From Methanoregulaceae archaeon (GTDB taxonomy: Bacteria; Armatimonadota; Fimbriimonadia; Fimbriimonadales; Fimbriimonadaceae): a stretch of DNA of 64,000 nucleotides. The position numbers and the translations under genes are program-made. Positions within the stretch are counted from its first letter, which is position 1, and each line of letters starts with the position of its first letter. This document shows positions 51,227 through 60,167 of the stretch, in pieces. Under the pieces are notes generated by a model. It was not told where the DNA came from. It was given only the letters and a program-made list of their open reading frames with translations, and searched no databases. The stretch spans positions 1 to 64,000 of the forward strand of contig JADZEW010000022.1 of the NCBI GenBank assembly GCA_020850325.1. Reading direction: 5' to 3'.

Positions 51227-51802
51227 ATGATGCTCAGCATGCTTCTCCTGACCGTCGCCCTGCAGGGCTCGGATCTCAAGTGCCCGGTGATGGCCGGCGC
51301 TGTCGCCAAGGATTCCAACATCGTCGAGTACCGCGGTGCCGCCTTCACGTTCTGCTGTGCGGGTTGCGATACGAACTTCGCGAAGGCGCCGGATAAGTTC
51401 ATGGCGACGCAGAAGAAGGCAGGCAACACGGTCGGCCAATTCCTCTTCGACCCGATCAGCGGCAAGCGAATCGACCCGGCAAACGCTGGTGCTACGACTG
51501 ACTTCGGCGGTCTGCGCTACAGCTTCGAGAGCGAGGCCAATCTCAAGGCGTTCACCGCTAACGCGGCTAAGATCTCGGTCGCACCGGCCAAGGAAGCTCT
51601 GTACTGCCCGGTGGGTAACGAGGCCATCGCCTCGGCCTCTAAGGCGTGGGGTTACGTCGATCACCAGAATGTTCGTTGGTACCTCTGCTGCGCCGGGTGC
51701 GAAACCCCGTTCCGTACCGAGCCCGATAAGTACATCACCGCCGACGCGAAGAAGCAAATCAAGAACGCGGGCGCAAAGCTGCTACCGAAGCCGAAGGGCT
51801 AG
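51227..51802 (+). CDS. Exported two-module YHS-like Cys protein
   Basis: 191 residues from ATG at 51227 (51230 is in frame too). The track ORF starting at 50417 is a shadow joined in front. Short signal (MMLSMLLLTVALQG). Two modules share the pattern CPV...Y...CCAGC...F...PDK: LKCPVMAGAV...FTFCCAGCDTNFAKAPDKF and YCPVGNEAI...WYLCCAGCETPFRTEPDKY. This is the YHS/TRASH type, which often binds copper or other metals. It lies about 1.4 kb upstream of csoR-copZ-copA, so a role in periplasmic metal handling is plausible. Confidence 0.82.
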   Translation: MMLSMLLLTVALQGSDLKCPVMAGAVAKDSNIVEYRGAAFTFCCAGCDTNFAKAPDKFMATQKKAGNTVGQFLFDPISGKRIDPANAGATTDFGGLRYSFESEANLKAFTANAAKISVAPAKEALYCPVGNEAIASASKAWGYVDHQNVRWYLCCAGCETPFRTEPDKYITADAKKQIKNAGAKLLPKPKG

Positions 51803-51842
51803 TTCGGTTCGGGTTAGTTCGGATTGGCTCGGAGATTGATCC

Positions 51843-52430
51843 TTGAACGGAGTTAGGATCGTGATTGTGGTGGTCGCGGCGATGATTATCGCCGCGACCA
51901 TCGCTGTTCTTGCTTACCGAGCTTTGCCACCTCTGCCTGACCTTTCCGGGTCGGATTACGGCGGAAGGGTACACCTGGTTGTCTCTCGCGAAGCGGGTGT
52001 GCTCTTCCCTTCGACCCTGGTGAGCATCGACTTCACGACCAAGACCCGTGTTAAGGTCAATCATCCTGCGGGGCCAGCTGACGGCTCGGCAAGGACCGAG
52101 AAGCGCCGCCTCATCATCTCAGTTGACACCGTGGAAGGCCTGCCTGTGGCAGCATGGAGCAAGAAGTGGCCGCAGATACGATCAATGCTGCTGGCAGAAC
52201 GCGTCGCTGTTGCCCGACGTCCGGTTGAACCGCTGGCAAGGGAGGTGATACCGCGAGGAGCGCTGAAAATACTGCGGGGAGTGAGCAACGCACAACAAGC
52301 CGTGCGCGCTCTAGAGGCTTCCGACTATGCCGCTTCGCTGCAGAATCCGTTTGTTGAGTCGTGGGAGTGGGAGGTTCCGGTCGACGCGGATTGGATCGCT
52401 CTCACACCGCTGACTCCAGAAATGCGCTGA
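51843..52430 (+). CDS. Membrane-anchored hypothetical protein
   Basis: 195 residues from TTG at 51843. One N-terminal span (IVIVVVAAMIIAATIAVLAY) anchors a soluble domain with no familiar motif. Later starts (GTG 51858) would shorten only the leader. It stands between the YHS-like protein and the copper operon, with a 197-base gap to csoR that holds only the CsoR promoter. Function unknown. Confidence 0.7.
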   Translation: MNGVRIVIVVVAAMIIAATIAVLAYRALPPLPDLSGSDYGGRVHLVVSREAGVLFPSTLVSIDFTTKTRVKVNHPAGPADGSARTEKRRLIISVDTVEGLPVAAWSKKWPQIRSMLLAERVAVARRPVEPLAREVIPRGALKILRGVSNAQQAVRALEASDYAASLQNPFVESWEWEVPVDADWIALTPLTPEMR

Positions 52431-52596
52431 CGGTAAGCATCAGAGCTTGTCAAGCGTCACATCCTTCCCGCGTGCGATTCGGACTTGCGGAAGGTCTCGA
52501 ACCCCGCGGGCCATTCTGGGCGAGGCGCAAACCATCCTCGCACCTCGTAATCGTGCCCTCCGGCGCAAACTTCCGCAAACTTGTCGGAACTTTCTG

Positions 52597-52612
52597 ATAC
52601 CCCATGGGGTAT
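52597..52612. promoter_or_regulatory. CsoR operator, perfect palindrome
   Basis: ATACCCCATGGGGTAT is an exact 16-bp palindrome of the CsoR/RcnR operator form. It overlaps the -10 TATAGT (52610-52615) of the csoR gene, so a bound repressor would block the polymerase. Copper would lift this by allosteric release. Confidence 0.85.
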
Positions 52613-52627
52613 AGTAGAGTGTAGGCC

Positions 52628-52921
52628 ATGAAATCCGAAAACACCAAAGCCATCGACCGACGACTTGCCCGCATCGAGGGGCAAGTTCGAGGACTTCGCC
52701 GGATGCTGGAAGAGGACGCATATTGCTGCGATATTCTCACCCAGATCAGCGCCGTCACGTCCGCACTGCAGCAGGTTGCTGGCCAAGTCGCCGCGCAGCA
52801 CGTCAAGCACTGCATCGTCGGGCACGGCAGCGGCAGCGAACACGATGCCGCGAAGCGCATGACTCAAGACGAGCTCGTCGATGAGCTCACCGAGGTGTTC
52901 GGACGCCTCATGAAAGCCTAA
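52628..52921 (+). CDS. csoR: Copper-sensing repressor CsoR
   Basis: 97 residues, all-helical DUF156/CsoR type. The family start RRLARIEGQVRGLRRMLEED is present. The Cu(I) ligands Cys33, His58 and Cys62 (AYCCDIL, HVKHCIV) keep the C-x24-H-x3-C spacing. It represses its own operon through the palindrome just upstream. The stop is 23 bases before copZ, and a second, imperfect operator lies in that gap. Confidence 0.93.
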   Translation: MKSENTKAIDRRLARIEGQVRGLRRMLEEDAYCCDILTQISAVTSALQQVAGQVAAQHVKHCIVGHGSGSEHDAAKRMTQDELVDELTEVFGRLMKA

Positions 52922-52936
52922 TACCCCAAGGAGTAT
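52921..52936. promoter_or_regulatory. Second CsoR-type operator
   Basis: ATACCCCAAGGAGTAT matches the perfect site at 14 of 16 positions. It overlaps the csoR stop codon and lies just before copZ. It could give a separate copper-controlled start for copZ-copA. Confidence 0.6.
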
Positions 52937-52944
52937 CAACCCTA

Positions 52945-53142
52945 ATGAGCATCAACCTGAATGTCACCGGAATGACTTGCCAAAACTGCGTTCGCCACGT
53001 GCGGGAAGCCCTCGAAGCCCTTGAAGGTGCGCACGACGTCACCGTCGATCTCGAGAGCGGCAAGGCCTCCGTCAGCGGCGTTTCCGCCGAGGCCGCGATC
53101 GCCGCGATCGAAGAGGAGGGCTACCAAGCGAGCGCGCAATGA
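52945..53142 (+). CDS. copZ: Copper chaperone CopZ
   Basis: 65 residues, a single HMA domain with the metal site MTCQNC at 10-15 and the typical beta-alpha pattern. It binds Cu(I) and hands it to CopA. It overlaps the copA start by 4 bases. Confidence 0.92.
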   Translation: MSINLNVTGMTCQNCVRHVREALEALEGAHDVTVDLESGKASVSGVSAEAAIAAIEEEGYQASAQ

Positions 53143-55373
53143 ACACTTCGACCGCGGCTGACACCCACGAGCCTCTCCAAGAGACTCAACTTGCCGTCTC
53201 GGGCATGACCTGCGCTTCCTGCGTGTCCCGCGTCGAGCGCACCCTCACGAAGCAGCCCGGGGTGGTGGACGTCGCGGTCAACTTTGCCACGCATCGGGCC
53301 ACGATTCACCACTCGGCCGATGTCGATGTCGAAGCCTTGACGAAGGCCGTCGACAAGGCCGGGTACGGAGCGGAGGTCATCGTCGATGATCCTCATGCCC
53401 GCCACAGTGCCTCGGAGCATGCCGAGCACCTGCGCATGGAAACCGAGTCAGAGATGGTGGCGATCCGCCGCAATCTCATCCTCGCCGCCGCGCTGACCGT
53501 GCCCACGTTCGTGCTCTCCATGTTCTGGCATCCGCGCCCGATCTGGGCGAACTGGTTGCTGTTCGCCTTGGCAACGCCGGTGATCTTCTGGTGCGGGCGC
53601 GGTTTCTTCCGCGTCGCGGCTAAGGCGCTGCGACACGGTTCGACCACGATGGACACCCTGATCGCGATGGGTTCGGGAGCGGCGTGGATGTACTCCACCG
53701 CGGCCCTCTTCATGTATCAGGGCAACGCCCACCACCAGAGCGAGCACATCTACTTCGAGACCGGCGCGGTTATCGTCACCTTGATCTTGCTCGGCCGGTA
53801 TCTGGAGGCGCGCGCCAAGACACGCATGTCCGACGCGATCCGAAAGCTGATGGATCTTGCACCCAAGGTGGCGACGGTCGTTCAGCCCGACGGTAGCGAG
53901 ACCGAGATCGAAGTTCCGATGCTGCGGCAGAGCATGCTCGTCCGGGTTCGGCCAGGCGAGCGGGTCGCCGCCGACGGCATCGTCGTCGAAGGCGAGTCGT
54001 ATGTCGACGAATCGATGATCACCGGCGAACCGCTGCCGGTTTCGAAGAAGCCGGGCGATGAAGTCACGGGCGGCACGGTCAACGATCGCGGCTCGTTCGT
54101 GTTCCGTGCAGAACGCGTCGGAAAGGAGACGACCTTGGCGCACATCGCTCGGCTGGTGCAGCGGGCGCAAGGCTCCAAGGCACCGATGCAAAGCTTGGCC
54201 GACCGCGTGTCGGGCGTGTTCGTGCCCGTGGTCATTCTGGTCGCCATCGCGACCCTCGTGGGCTACGTGCTGCTGGGCCACGGATTCGAGCAAGGCGTCA
54301 TCGCCGCGGTGGCGGTGCTGGTGATCGCTTGCCCCTGCGCCCTCGGATTGGCAACGCCGACCGCGCTCATGGTGGGCACGGGTCGAGGCGCCGAGTTGGG
54401 GATTCTCATCAAGGATGGCGAGGCGCTCGAGCGCGCCGGCAACGTTAGAACGATCCTCCTCGACAAGACCGGCACCCTCACGAAGGGCCAGCCCGCGCTG
54501 ACCGACATCCGCGCCTTCGGGGGCTGGAACGAGAACGAGGCGCTGGAGTTTGCCGCAAGCTTGGAGAGTTCGAGCGAGCATCCGGTCGCCCGAGCCGTGG
54601 TCGCCGAAGCCCAACGCCGGGGTCTGCCCGTGCTCGCGGCCGCCGACTTCGAGGCTATCCGGGGCCAAGGTGTTCGCTCACCGGAAGGCATGATCGGACG
54701 TCTGTCCTGGATTGCCGAAAGTCGCCAAGTGCCCGAAGAAGTGGTCCGCGCCCACGACGCGTTGGAGCACGCTGGCAAGACCGCGTTTGTGGCGGCCAAC
54801 GAGTATGACTTCGCGATTCTCGCCGTCTCCGACACGATCGGCGAGCACGCGGTCGAGGCAGTTGCCGCGCTCAAGGCGCTGGAGATCGTGCCCGTGATGG
54901 TCACTGGCGACAATCCCCGCGCCGCGGAATCCGTGGCTTGGAGCGTTGGCATCGAGAAAGTCCATGCCGGCGTTCTCCCCGGCGAGAAGGCCGAGATCGT
55001 CGAGGGCTATCAGAGGCCCTCGACCGAAGGCGAACGAGCTGTGGGGATGGTCGGCGATGGCATCAACGACGCGCCCGCGCTTGCCCAGGCCGACCTCGGA
55101 ATCGCGATGGGCTCAGGCACCGATGTCGCCATGGAGACGGCGGGGGTGACGCTGCTGCGCTCCGACCTGCGCGGCGTGGCGCAAGCGGTCCGCCTGGCGA
55201 GGGCGACGCTCTCCACCATCCGTGGGAATCTGTTCTGGGCGTTCGCCTACAACGTGGTGATGATCCCGCTGGCGGTGATGGGGAAGCTGAGTCCGATGCT
55301 GGCGGCGGGAGCCATGGCGTTCAGTAGCATTTCGGTGATTCTGAACTCGCTGAGATTGAGAGGCTTCCGCTAG
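53139..55373 (+). CDS. copA: Copper-exporting P-type ATPase CopA
   Basis: 744 residues. One N-terminal HMA domain (MTCASC, Cys25/Cys28), eight membrane spans, TGE in [18 protein letters not shown] in span 6, the phosphorylation site [20 protein letters not shown] (HP motif), and the hinge [30 protein letters not shown]. This is a PIB-1 Cu(I) exporter of normal length. It is co-transcribed with csoR and copZ and should be induced by copper through CsoR. Confidence 0.96.
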   Translation: MNTSTAADTHEPLQETQLAVSGMTCASCVSRVERTLTKQPGVVDVAVNFATHRATIHHSADVDVEALTKAVDKAGYGAEVIVDDPHARHSASEHAEHLRMETESEMVAIRRNLILAAALTVPTFVLSMFWHPRPIWANWLLFALATPVIFWCGRGFFRVAAKALRHGSTTMDTLIAMGSGAAWMYSTAALFMYQGNAHHQSEHIYFETGAVIVTLILLGRYLEARAKTRMSDAIRKLMDLAPKVATVVQPDGSETEIEVPMLRQSMLVRVRPGERVAADGIVVEGESYVDESMITGEPLPVSKKPGDEVTGGTVNDRGSFVFRAERVGKETTLAHIARLVQRAQGSKAPMQSLADRVSGVFVPVVILVAIATLVGYVLLGHGFEQGVIAAVAVLVIACPCALGLATPTALMVGTGRGAELGILIKDGEALERAGNVRTILLDKTGTLTKGQPALTDIRAFGGWNENEALEFAASLESSSEHPVARAVVAEAQRRGLPVLAAADFEAIRGQGVRSPEGMIGRLSWIAESRQVPEEVVRAHDALEHAGKTAFVAANEYDFAILAVSDTIGEHAVEAVAALKALEIVPVMVTGDNPRAAESVAWSVGIEKVHAGVLPGEKAEIVEGYQRPSTEGERAVGMVGDGINDAPALAQADLGIAMGSGTDVAMETAGVTLLRSDLRGVAQAVRLARATLSTIRGNLFWAFAYNVVMIPLAVMGKLSPMLAAGAMAFSSISVILNSLRLRGFR

Positions 55374-55388
55374 ACCTGGCGGAAGCCT
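55361..55388. terminator. Stem-loop at the copA stop
   Basis: A perfect 10-bp stem AGGCTTCCGC/GCGGAAGCCT with an 8-base loop holds the TAG stop of copA. There is no T-run on either strand, so it may be a weak terminator or an mRNA-end stabiliser. Confidence 0.45.
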
Positions 55389-55419
55389 TCGAAAGTCGGA
55401 TCGGATAACTTTGCACGAG

Positions 55420-55508
55420 CGGAGTAGGTGGGATTCGAACCCACGACCCGGCTTTCACCGAGTACGCGATTTCCAGTCGCGCTCCTTCGACCACTCGGAC
55501 ACCACTCC
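55420..55508 (-). tRNA. tRNA-Ser (anticodon GGA)
   Basis: Read on the minus strand: acceptor GGAGTGG with partner CTACTCC, anticodon loop CTGGAAA (GGA), a long variable arm and T-loop TTCGAAT. No CCA is encoded. The ORF that runs across it (55411) is a shadow. Confidence 0.93.
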
Positions 55509-55529
55509 GCTCGTGCCGCTCAATTATGA

Positions 55530-55545
55530 CCCACCCGGGGGTGGG
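55530..55545. promoter_or_regulatory. Palindrome in carbonic anhydrase promoter
   Basis: CCCACCCGGGGGTGGG just before the GATAAT box (55545-55550) could be an operator. Chance is possible because it is only G/C. Confidence 0.35.
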
Positions 55546-55557
55546 ATAATCTCCCTG

Positions 55558-56142
55558 ATGCAGATGACGAGCGATCAAGCCTTGGCCCGACTTCTCGAAG
55601 GCAACCAGCGATTCGTCGCTGCCCAGAACCATCACCGAACCTACGAGCCTGGTGACTTGGTCGAGATCGCCCACATACAAGAGCCCTTCGCGGCGGTGGT
55701 CGCTTGTGCCGACAGCCGCGTGGTTCCCGAGGTTCTGTTTGATCAAGAGCTGGGCAGCTTGTTCGTCAGCCGAGTCCCCGCGAACGTCGCCAGCGATGGC
55801 ACGAAGTGGATGATCGACATCGCGGTCGGTGAGTTCAAGGTGCCGCTCGTCGTTGTTCTGGGGCACACGGGATGCCTCGCCGTGCGGCAGATTGTCGAGG
55901 GGCTCAGTGGTCCTGGCGGCGGGCTACGGCATCGAGTTCAGACAGCGTTTCAAGATGTCCGGCTGGCCCGACTCGAGCCGGTTTATGAAGCCACGATCGA
56001 GCAGAACTCGCTGAACACGGTGAAGGACCTGCTCTCCGAGTGTCCGCCGCTCCATCAGGCGGTTCGAGAGGGGCGGACGCGCGTCGTGGCGGCGCTCTAC
56101 GACATGCCGAGCGGGGAAGTCCGCATCCTCGAGCCGCGTTAG
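55558..56142 (+). CDS. Beta-class carbonic anhydrase
   Basis: 194 residues from ATG at 55558. The ORF-track start is inside the tRNA region. Zinc and catalytic residues: ACADSRVVPE (Cys, Asp, Arg) and GHTGCLAV (His, Cys). It interconverts CO2 and bicarbonate. A GATAAT box ends 7 bases before the ATG, so the mRNA is probably leaderless. It ends in a 4-base overlap with the opposite-strand lipoprotein gene. Confidence 0.9.
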   Translation: MQMTSDQALARLLEGNQRFVAAQNHHRTYEPGDLVEIAHIQEPFAAVVACADSRVVPEVLFDQELGSLFVSRVPANVASDGTKWMIDIAVGEFKVPLVVVLGHTGCLAVRQIVEGLSGPGGGLRHRVQTAFQDVRLARLEPVYEATIEQNSLNTVKDLLSECPPLHQAVREGRTRVVAALYDMPSGEVRILEPR

Positions 56143-57623
56143 CCGCCGCCGCGTTGGGCCGCTTGCTGGCGGATCTCCGCGCGCACCTTAACGAGCCGTT
56201 CCGGCCAAGCGAACTTCGGGGCGTTGGCGGGGTCGTAGCCCGCGAGGTGGCCGGTGAGTCGGGTGACCGGCTTCGTGTACTTCAGCTCGGTGGTGCCGAA
56301 CACCTCTTGGCAAAGCGCGGCCAGACCGGGATCGTAGGCGATGAGCTCGACGCGGGTGTTCACGTGGTTGTGGTCGTTATCGTTTTCGCGGTTGTTGTCA
56401 AACCACGACTGCACGCCTTCCGCGAAGTATTCGGCGGAGTTGGTGCTGGCATACTTGCCCTTCCACAAGCCGGACTTCATCGCCGCGTCGTACGTCTCCT
56501 GCAGCCGCTTGTCGAAGGTGGGATCGATGTTGACCAGCCCACGCAGATGGATGTTGTGGGCGAACTCGTGGATCACGATGCTCTCGGTGGAGTAGGGGTC
56601 GCCCTCGTAGCCGAGGACGTTCTCCTCAGCGCAGCTGCACACCGGATCGGTTCGCGAGCCGCCAAGTCCTCGCGCCCTGGCATCCCAGAAGTCCTTCGGC
56701 GTCATCCGCGAGTATTCGGGGATGTCGGTGGTGAACTCGCTGTGGCCGATGACGACCATCCGCGAGCCGCTCTTGACCATCGCCGCCTTGATGTCCGGCC
56801 GTCGGGCGAGGAGCAGGTTGATGAGGTAGCCGGTCTCCTTCAGCGCGTAATCGTTCACCTTGGCCGACGAGACGACCGGGTAGAAGTCGGCATCGAAGAA
56901 CTTGCCGTAAAACGGGTTCGAGGTGATCGAGCTCGGCGGCGCGGAGATGTCCTGGACGCCCCACGCTCGCCGAACCATGGCGTAGCCCTCGGGATCATGG
57001 GCGATGAGCTCGCTCCACTTGAAGGGGAAGAAGTCGTTGCGGGTGAAGTACGCCTCGGTGAGTTCGGCGAAGTACTCCTGCGGGGTGGTCATTGCGTAGG
57101 CGCGGTCAAAGGAGCGCTTGCCCTCGGCGTCGCGCCGCTCGACGTGGTCGTACTTTCCACCGGCAAATGCCTTGCCGTAGGTGGTCTTGATGTCGTCGTT
57201 GCTGAATCCACCCTCGAGCACCCGGTCGTGATAGGCGTGGGCCAGTTCGTGCAGGGCAAAGTTCGGCATGCGCCGGGTCTCGGCTTCGAAGATCCTCACG
57301 TTGGTGATCTCGATGCCCTTGGCCATCGCCGGATTCCGCTTATTGTCGCGAAGCCACTGCGCGCCAGGGTGGTACTCCGCCCGCGGAGGGATGCCCTTGT
57401 ACTCGGGCGAAATCCAAATCTTGACCTTCTTGAGTTCGGCTACTGCCTTGGCGGGGACGACACGCTTCACCTCGGCAAGCTGCCTCTCAAGCAACTCCAA
57501 GGCGGTTGTGGTCGCCGGTTGGTCATCCATTTCCTCCCTGATGTGGAGCGTCCAGCCCTCAAGCTCCCGAGTCACGTAGCCCGGGGTATCGAACAAAGCA
57601 CATCCAAGCAGCAGGGAGAGCAT
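56139..57623 (-). CDS. Lipoprotein with two zinc-peptidase motifs
   Basis: 494 residues. The N terminus MLSLLLGC is a lipobox, so a lipoprotein is expected. Each half has an HExxH motif plus a downstream Glu motif: HELAH (125-129) with EYFAE (183-187), and HEFAH (352-356) with EYFAE (398-402). This is the gluzincin-type zinc site pattern, twice, suggesting an internal duplication. Similar layouts occur in anthrax lethal-factor-like peptidases; that is an analogy. Extracellular or periplasmic peptidase activity is inferred. No clear partner gene is nearby. Confidence 0.82.
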   Translation of the reverse strand: MLSLLLGCALFDTPGYVTRELEGWTLHIREEMDDQPATTTALELLERQLAEVKRVVPAKAVAELKKVKIWISPEYKGIPPRAEYHPGAQWLRDNKRNPAMAKGIEITNVRIFEAETRRMPNFALHELAHAYHDRVLEGGFSNDDIKTTYGKAFAGGKYDHVERRDAEGKRSFDRAYAMTTPQEYFAELTEAYFTRNDFFPFKWSELIAHDPEGYAMVRRAWGVQDISAPPSSITSNPFYGKFFDADFYPVVSSAKVNDYALKETGYLINLLLARRPDIKAAMVKSGSRMVVIGHSEFTTDIPEYSRMTPKDFWDARARGLGGSRTDPVCSCAEENVLGYEGDPYSTESIVIHEFAHNIHLRGLVNIDPTFDKRLQETYDAAMKSGLWKGKYASTNSAEYFAEGVQSWFDNNRENDNDHNHVNTRVELIAYDPGLAALCQEVFGTTELKYTKPVTRLTGHLAGYDPANAPKFAWPERLVKVRAEIRQQAAQRGGG

Positions 57624-57657
57624 TCCCTAACTGTACACAACTTTCGCGGCAAGCAAA

Positions 57658-57924
57658 CTAGCTTTGACGCCAACGCTTGAGATTGGGCAGGCTGGCGATC
57701 GTCATTTCGACGATCTGCGGCGGCATCGGCATGTTGCCCATGATGCCCTTTAGCTTCTCGACGAACTCGGGAAGCGTGACGCCCTCGTCGTGGAACTTGC
57801 CGCCTTCGTAGCAGTAGCTGCAATAGTCGGTGCTGATGCTGCCGTCGGCTTCGGTGGCCCCGCCCTTCGGGTCTTGCGACAGGGGCATGGCGCAGCTTTG
57901 GCAGATGTTCTGAGGGATTGTCAT
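57658..57924 (-). CDS. Putative zinc-ribbon protein
   Basis: 88 residues from ATG at 57924, with RBS AGGAGG at 7 bases. The TTG at 57930 is an alternative with poorer spacing. The CQSCAMPL and YCSYCYEGG pairs form a zinc ribbon (PF12674 type). The C-terminal helix is soluble. Function unknown. Confidence 0.85.
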   Translation of the reverse strand: MTIPQNICQSCAMPLSQDPKGGATEADGSISTDYCSYCYEGGKFHDEGVTLPEFVEKLKGIMGNMPMPPQIVEMTIASLPNLKRWRQS

Positions 57925-57968
57925 TTTCAATCCTCCTTGTTGGACAGTCTACCGGGCCACTAACAGGA

Positions 57969-58034
57969 TGTCGAATGCCGGATGTGGAATGTCGCTGGAA
58001 CGCTCAAACGACATCCCACATCCTACATTCGACA
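57969..58034. repeat. Inverted-repeat element
   Basis: Two 26-bp arms, 23 of 26 positions paired, with a 14-base loop. The core GGATGTGG is shared with the element at 2042-2192. Confidence 0.7.
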
Positions 58035-58042
58035 CTCCTCGC

Positions 58043-58534
58043 CTAGCCTTCTTCGAAGGAATCCAGCAACGGCTCGGCTTGGAAGAGGTTGATCCCGCTC
58101 GCGACGAGGTCGCTCAGTTTCGCCATCTTGCTCTCTTCTTCCAGTTGCTCCTCGAGGAACCATTGGAGGAACTGGTGGGCTACGGCGTCGTTCTCTTCGA
58201 TCGCGGCTTGGGCCATCGCTTTGAACTCGCGGGTGACTTTCGATTCGCTGCTCGCCGCCGCTTGAATGCACGCGGCGGCGTTGGCGAACTTGGTCGTCGC
58301 CGGACCCACCCCGGGCAGATCATAGTGCACGTCATTGTCATCGAGGAATCGCATGATCTTGGCCGCGTGCTCGGCCTCTTCGGTCGCTTGATTCCAGAAT
58401 AGCTTCGACCAGCGGTCGAGGCTTTGCCTTCGGAACCAAATCGCAATGCCGTGATAGTTCATGTGCGCCGAAAGCTCGCTGGCGATCTGCGCGGTCAGCA
58501 TGTCGGCAAGTCGGTCGGAGATGAGTCGTGGCAT
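58043..58534 (-). CDS. ftnA: Ferritin
   Basis: 163 residues, a four-helix non-haem ferritin. Residues of the ferroxidase site appear in QIASELSAHMNYHG (Glu), EEAEHAAKIM (Glu and His) and the later helix AIEENDAVAHQFLQWFLEEQLEEE. It stores iron as a mineral inside a 24-mer. Confidence 0.93.
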   Translation of the reverse strand: MPRLISDRLADMLTAQIASELSAHMNYHGIAIWFRRQSLDRWSKLFWNQATEEAEHAAKIMRFLDDNDVHYDLPGVGPATTKFANAAACIQAAASSESKVTREFKAMAQAAIEENDAVAHQFLQWFLEEQLEEESKMAKLSDLVASGINLFQAEPLLDSFEEG

Positions 58535-58555
58535 GGCTGGATTATGGCCCGGTTC

Positions 58556-59659
58556 TTACGCCACGACCACGACCGGCTCGCCGAGCATATCCAATCTCGG
58601 CTCGACGCCCAGCCCAGGTGCCTCGGAAGCGCGCATAGTGCCGTTGTCGCGCTGCGGGGCGCCGTCGGCGATGCTGACCGTCACGTAGCTGTTGAAGTCC
58701 GTCGAGGTAAAGCGGTTGAGTTCGGGCGTGCTGTGGGCGAGATGCGCGATGGCGGCAGTCACAATGTCGCCGCCCCAACTGTCTTCGAGGGTCATCCCAA
58801 TGCCGAGGGAAACGCACAAGTCACGCAGTTGCCGAATCTTGGTGAGGCCACCCAACTTGCTGATCTTTAGGTTGACGACGTCCATCGCCCGGTCTTGATG
58901 GGCGCGCATGAGGGCGGCAAGCGAGTCGATGTTCTCGTCGAGCACGAACGGTCGGTTCGTGTGTTGGCGCACGTTCAGGCACTCTTCGTAGGTTCGGCAC
59001 GGTTGCTCGATGTACACATCGACGTCCTTGACCGCGGCGGCAACGCGGATCGCCTCGTGCTGGATCCAGCCGGTGTTCGCATCCGCCACAAGGCGGTCGC
59101 CCGGTTTGAGCATGTCGGCAACGGCGTGGATGCGCTCGATGTCGATATCGGGATCGCCGCCGACCTTCAGTTGGAACCGACGGTAGCCCTCGGCTCGGTA
59201 GCCGGCGACCTTGCGGGCCATGGTCGCCGGGTCTTCTTGAGAGATCGCCCGATAGAGGGTGACGTTATCGCCGAATCGTCCGCCCAACAGCCGGCATACG
59301 GGTTGCCCGGTGGCTTTGCCGAGAAGGTCCCAGCACGCCATGTCGATGCCGGACTTCACGTAGGGATGCCCGAGCAGCGCCGAGTCCATGCGTTCATTCA
59401 GCACCCCGATGTCCAGGGGATTCCAGCCGATGAGGTGAGGTCCGAGCTCGCGGATGCCCGCGCGGACGCCGTCGGCGTAGGCGGGTAAGTAGAACGGTCC
59501 AAGCGGGCAAACCTCGCCCCAGCCCGTGATCCCGGCATCAGTATCGACGGCGACCACGGTGCTATCGAACACCGAGACGGACTTGCCTCCCGACCAGTTG
59601 TAGCTACCCTCGACGAGCGGTAGCTCAACCCGAAATGCGCGAATCGAAGTGATCTTCAC
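58556..59659 (-). CDS. Enolase-superfamily enzyme, cis-3-hydroxyproline dehydratase-like
   Basis: 367 residues, mandelate racemase/muconate lactonising type. An N-terminal capping domain precedes the barrel with QLKVGGDPD (Lys of the KxK-type pair; the second Lys is Gly), metal ligands [14 protein letters not shown] and LDENI, and the opposite Lys in LKISKLGG. The pattern suits cis-3-hydroxy-L-proline dehydratase or a proline-betaine epimerase; exact substrate is open. The gene at 59663 begins just upstream on the same strand. Confidence 0.85.
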   Translation of the reverse strand: MKITSIRAFRVELPLVEGSYNWSGGKSVSVFDSTVVAVDTDAGITGWGEVCPLGPFYLPAYADGVRAGIRELGPHLIGWNPLDIGVLNERMDSALLGHPYVKSGIDMACWDLLGKATGQPVCRLLGGRFGDNVTLYRAISQEDPATMARKVAGYRAEGYRRFQLKVGGDPDIDIERIHAVADMLKPGDRLVADANTGWIQHEAIRVAAAVKDVDVYIEQPCRTYEECLNVRQHTNRPFVLDENIDSLAALMRAHQDRAMDVVNLKISKLGGLTKIRQLRDLCVSLGIGMTLEDSWGGDIVTAAIAHLAHSTPELNRFTSTDFNSYVTVSIADGAPQRDNGTMRASEAPGLGVEPRLDMLGEPVVVVA

Positions 59660-59662
59660 GGC

Positions 59663-60043
59663 TTATCGGGTCACGGCGCGGAGGCGGGTGCCATCCCAGG
59701 TCACAAGCATGCCGTGGAGGTTCTCGGCGTGGCTTTCCTTACCGTCGATCGTGATCTCGACGGTAGCCAGGGCCAGTCCGGGAGGGGTGCACTGGAAGAT
59801 GAAGCGCTCGACTTGATCTTCGCGCGTCCAGATTCGCGTCTGGCGGATGGTGCGACGGCCGCTCGATGCCAATGATGTGGTTGCGCCCGGAGTCTCCGGT
59901 AGCACCCACATGTCCAGCTGGTCAGGGCTGTTGTTCTGGAACTCGATCGCGAGTTCACGAGTGTTGGGAAAGAAGAGGTTGAGCCCGCTACCGCCGCACG
60001 CGACGATGATCAGCATTGTTGGAATCCACCAGAACCTGCGCAT
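59663..60043 (-). CDS. Putative lipoprotein
   Basis: 126 residues from the ATG at 60043, where MRRFWWIPTMLIIVACGG gives a lipobox (VAC). The track ORF start at 60250 is too early. On the minus strand TACAAT stands 7 bases before the ATG, so the mRNA may be leaderless. The rest is a beta-rich small domain with no family. It ends 3 bases before the dehydratase-like gene on the same strand. Confidence 0.7.
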   Translation of the reverse strand: MRRFWWIPTMLIIVACGGSGLNLFFPNTRELAIEFQNNSPDQLDMWVLPETPGATTSLASSGRRTIRQTRIWTREDQVERFIFQCTPPGLALATVEITIDGKESHAENLHGMLVTWDGTRLRAVTR

Positions 60044-60167
60044 ATCCGGCATTGTAGCAAATGCGGGCCCCGGGCACCCGGGAGGCTCCGAGTTGCGTAG
60101 AATGACGCGGCGACGAGGGGCGAACAAACCGACGGTTTGAACGTCTCTACCGACACCAACCCAGCTG

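Noticed and set aside
50417-51802. 461-residue ORF containing the YHS-like protein
   Set aside because: The first 270 residues are a shadow of the purN-plsC gene; the real start is the ATG at 51227.
53448-54668. 406-residue minus-strand ORF
   Set aside because: Shadow of copA; no motif.
56040-57680. 546-residue plus-strand ORF
   Set aside because: Antisense to the lipoprotein gene with two HExxH motifs; composition is typical of a GC-rich shadow.
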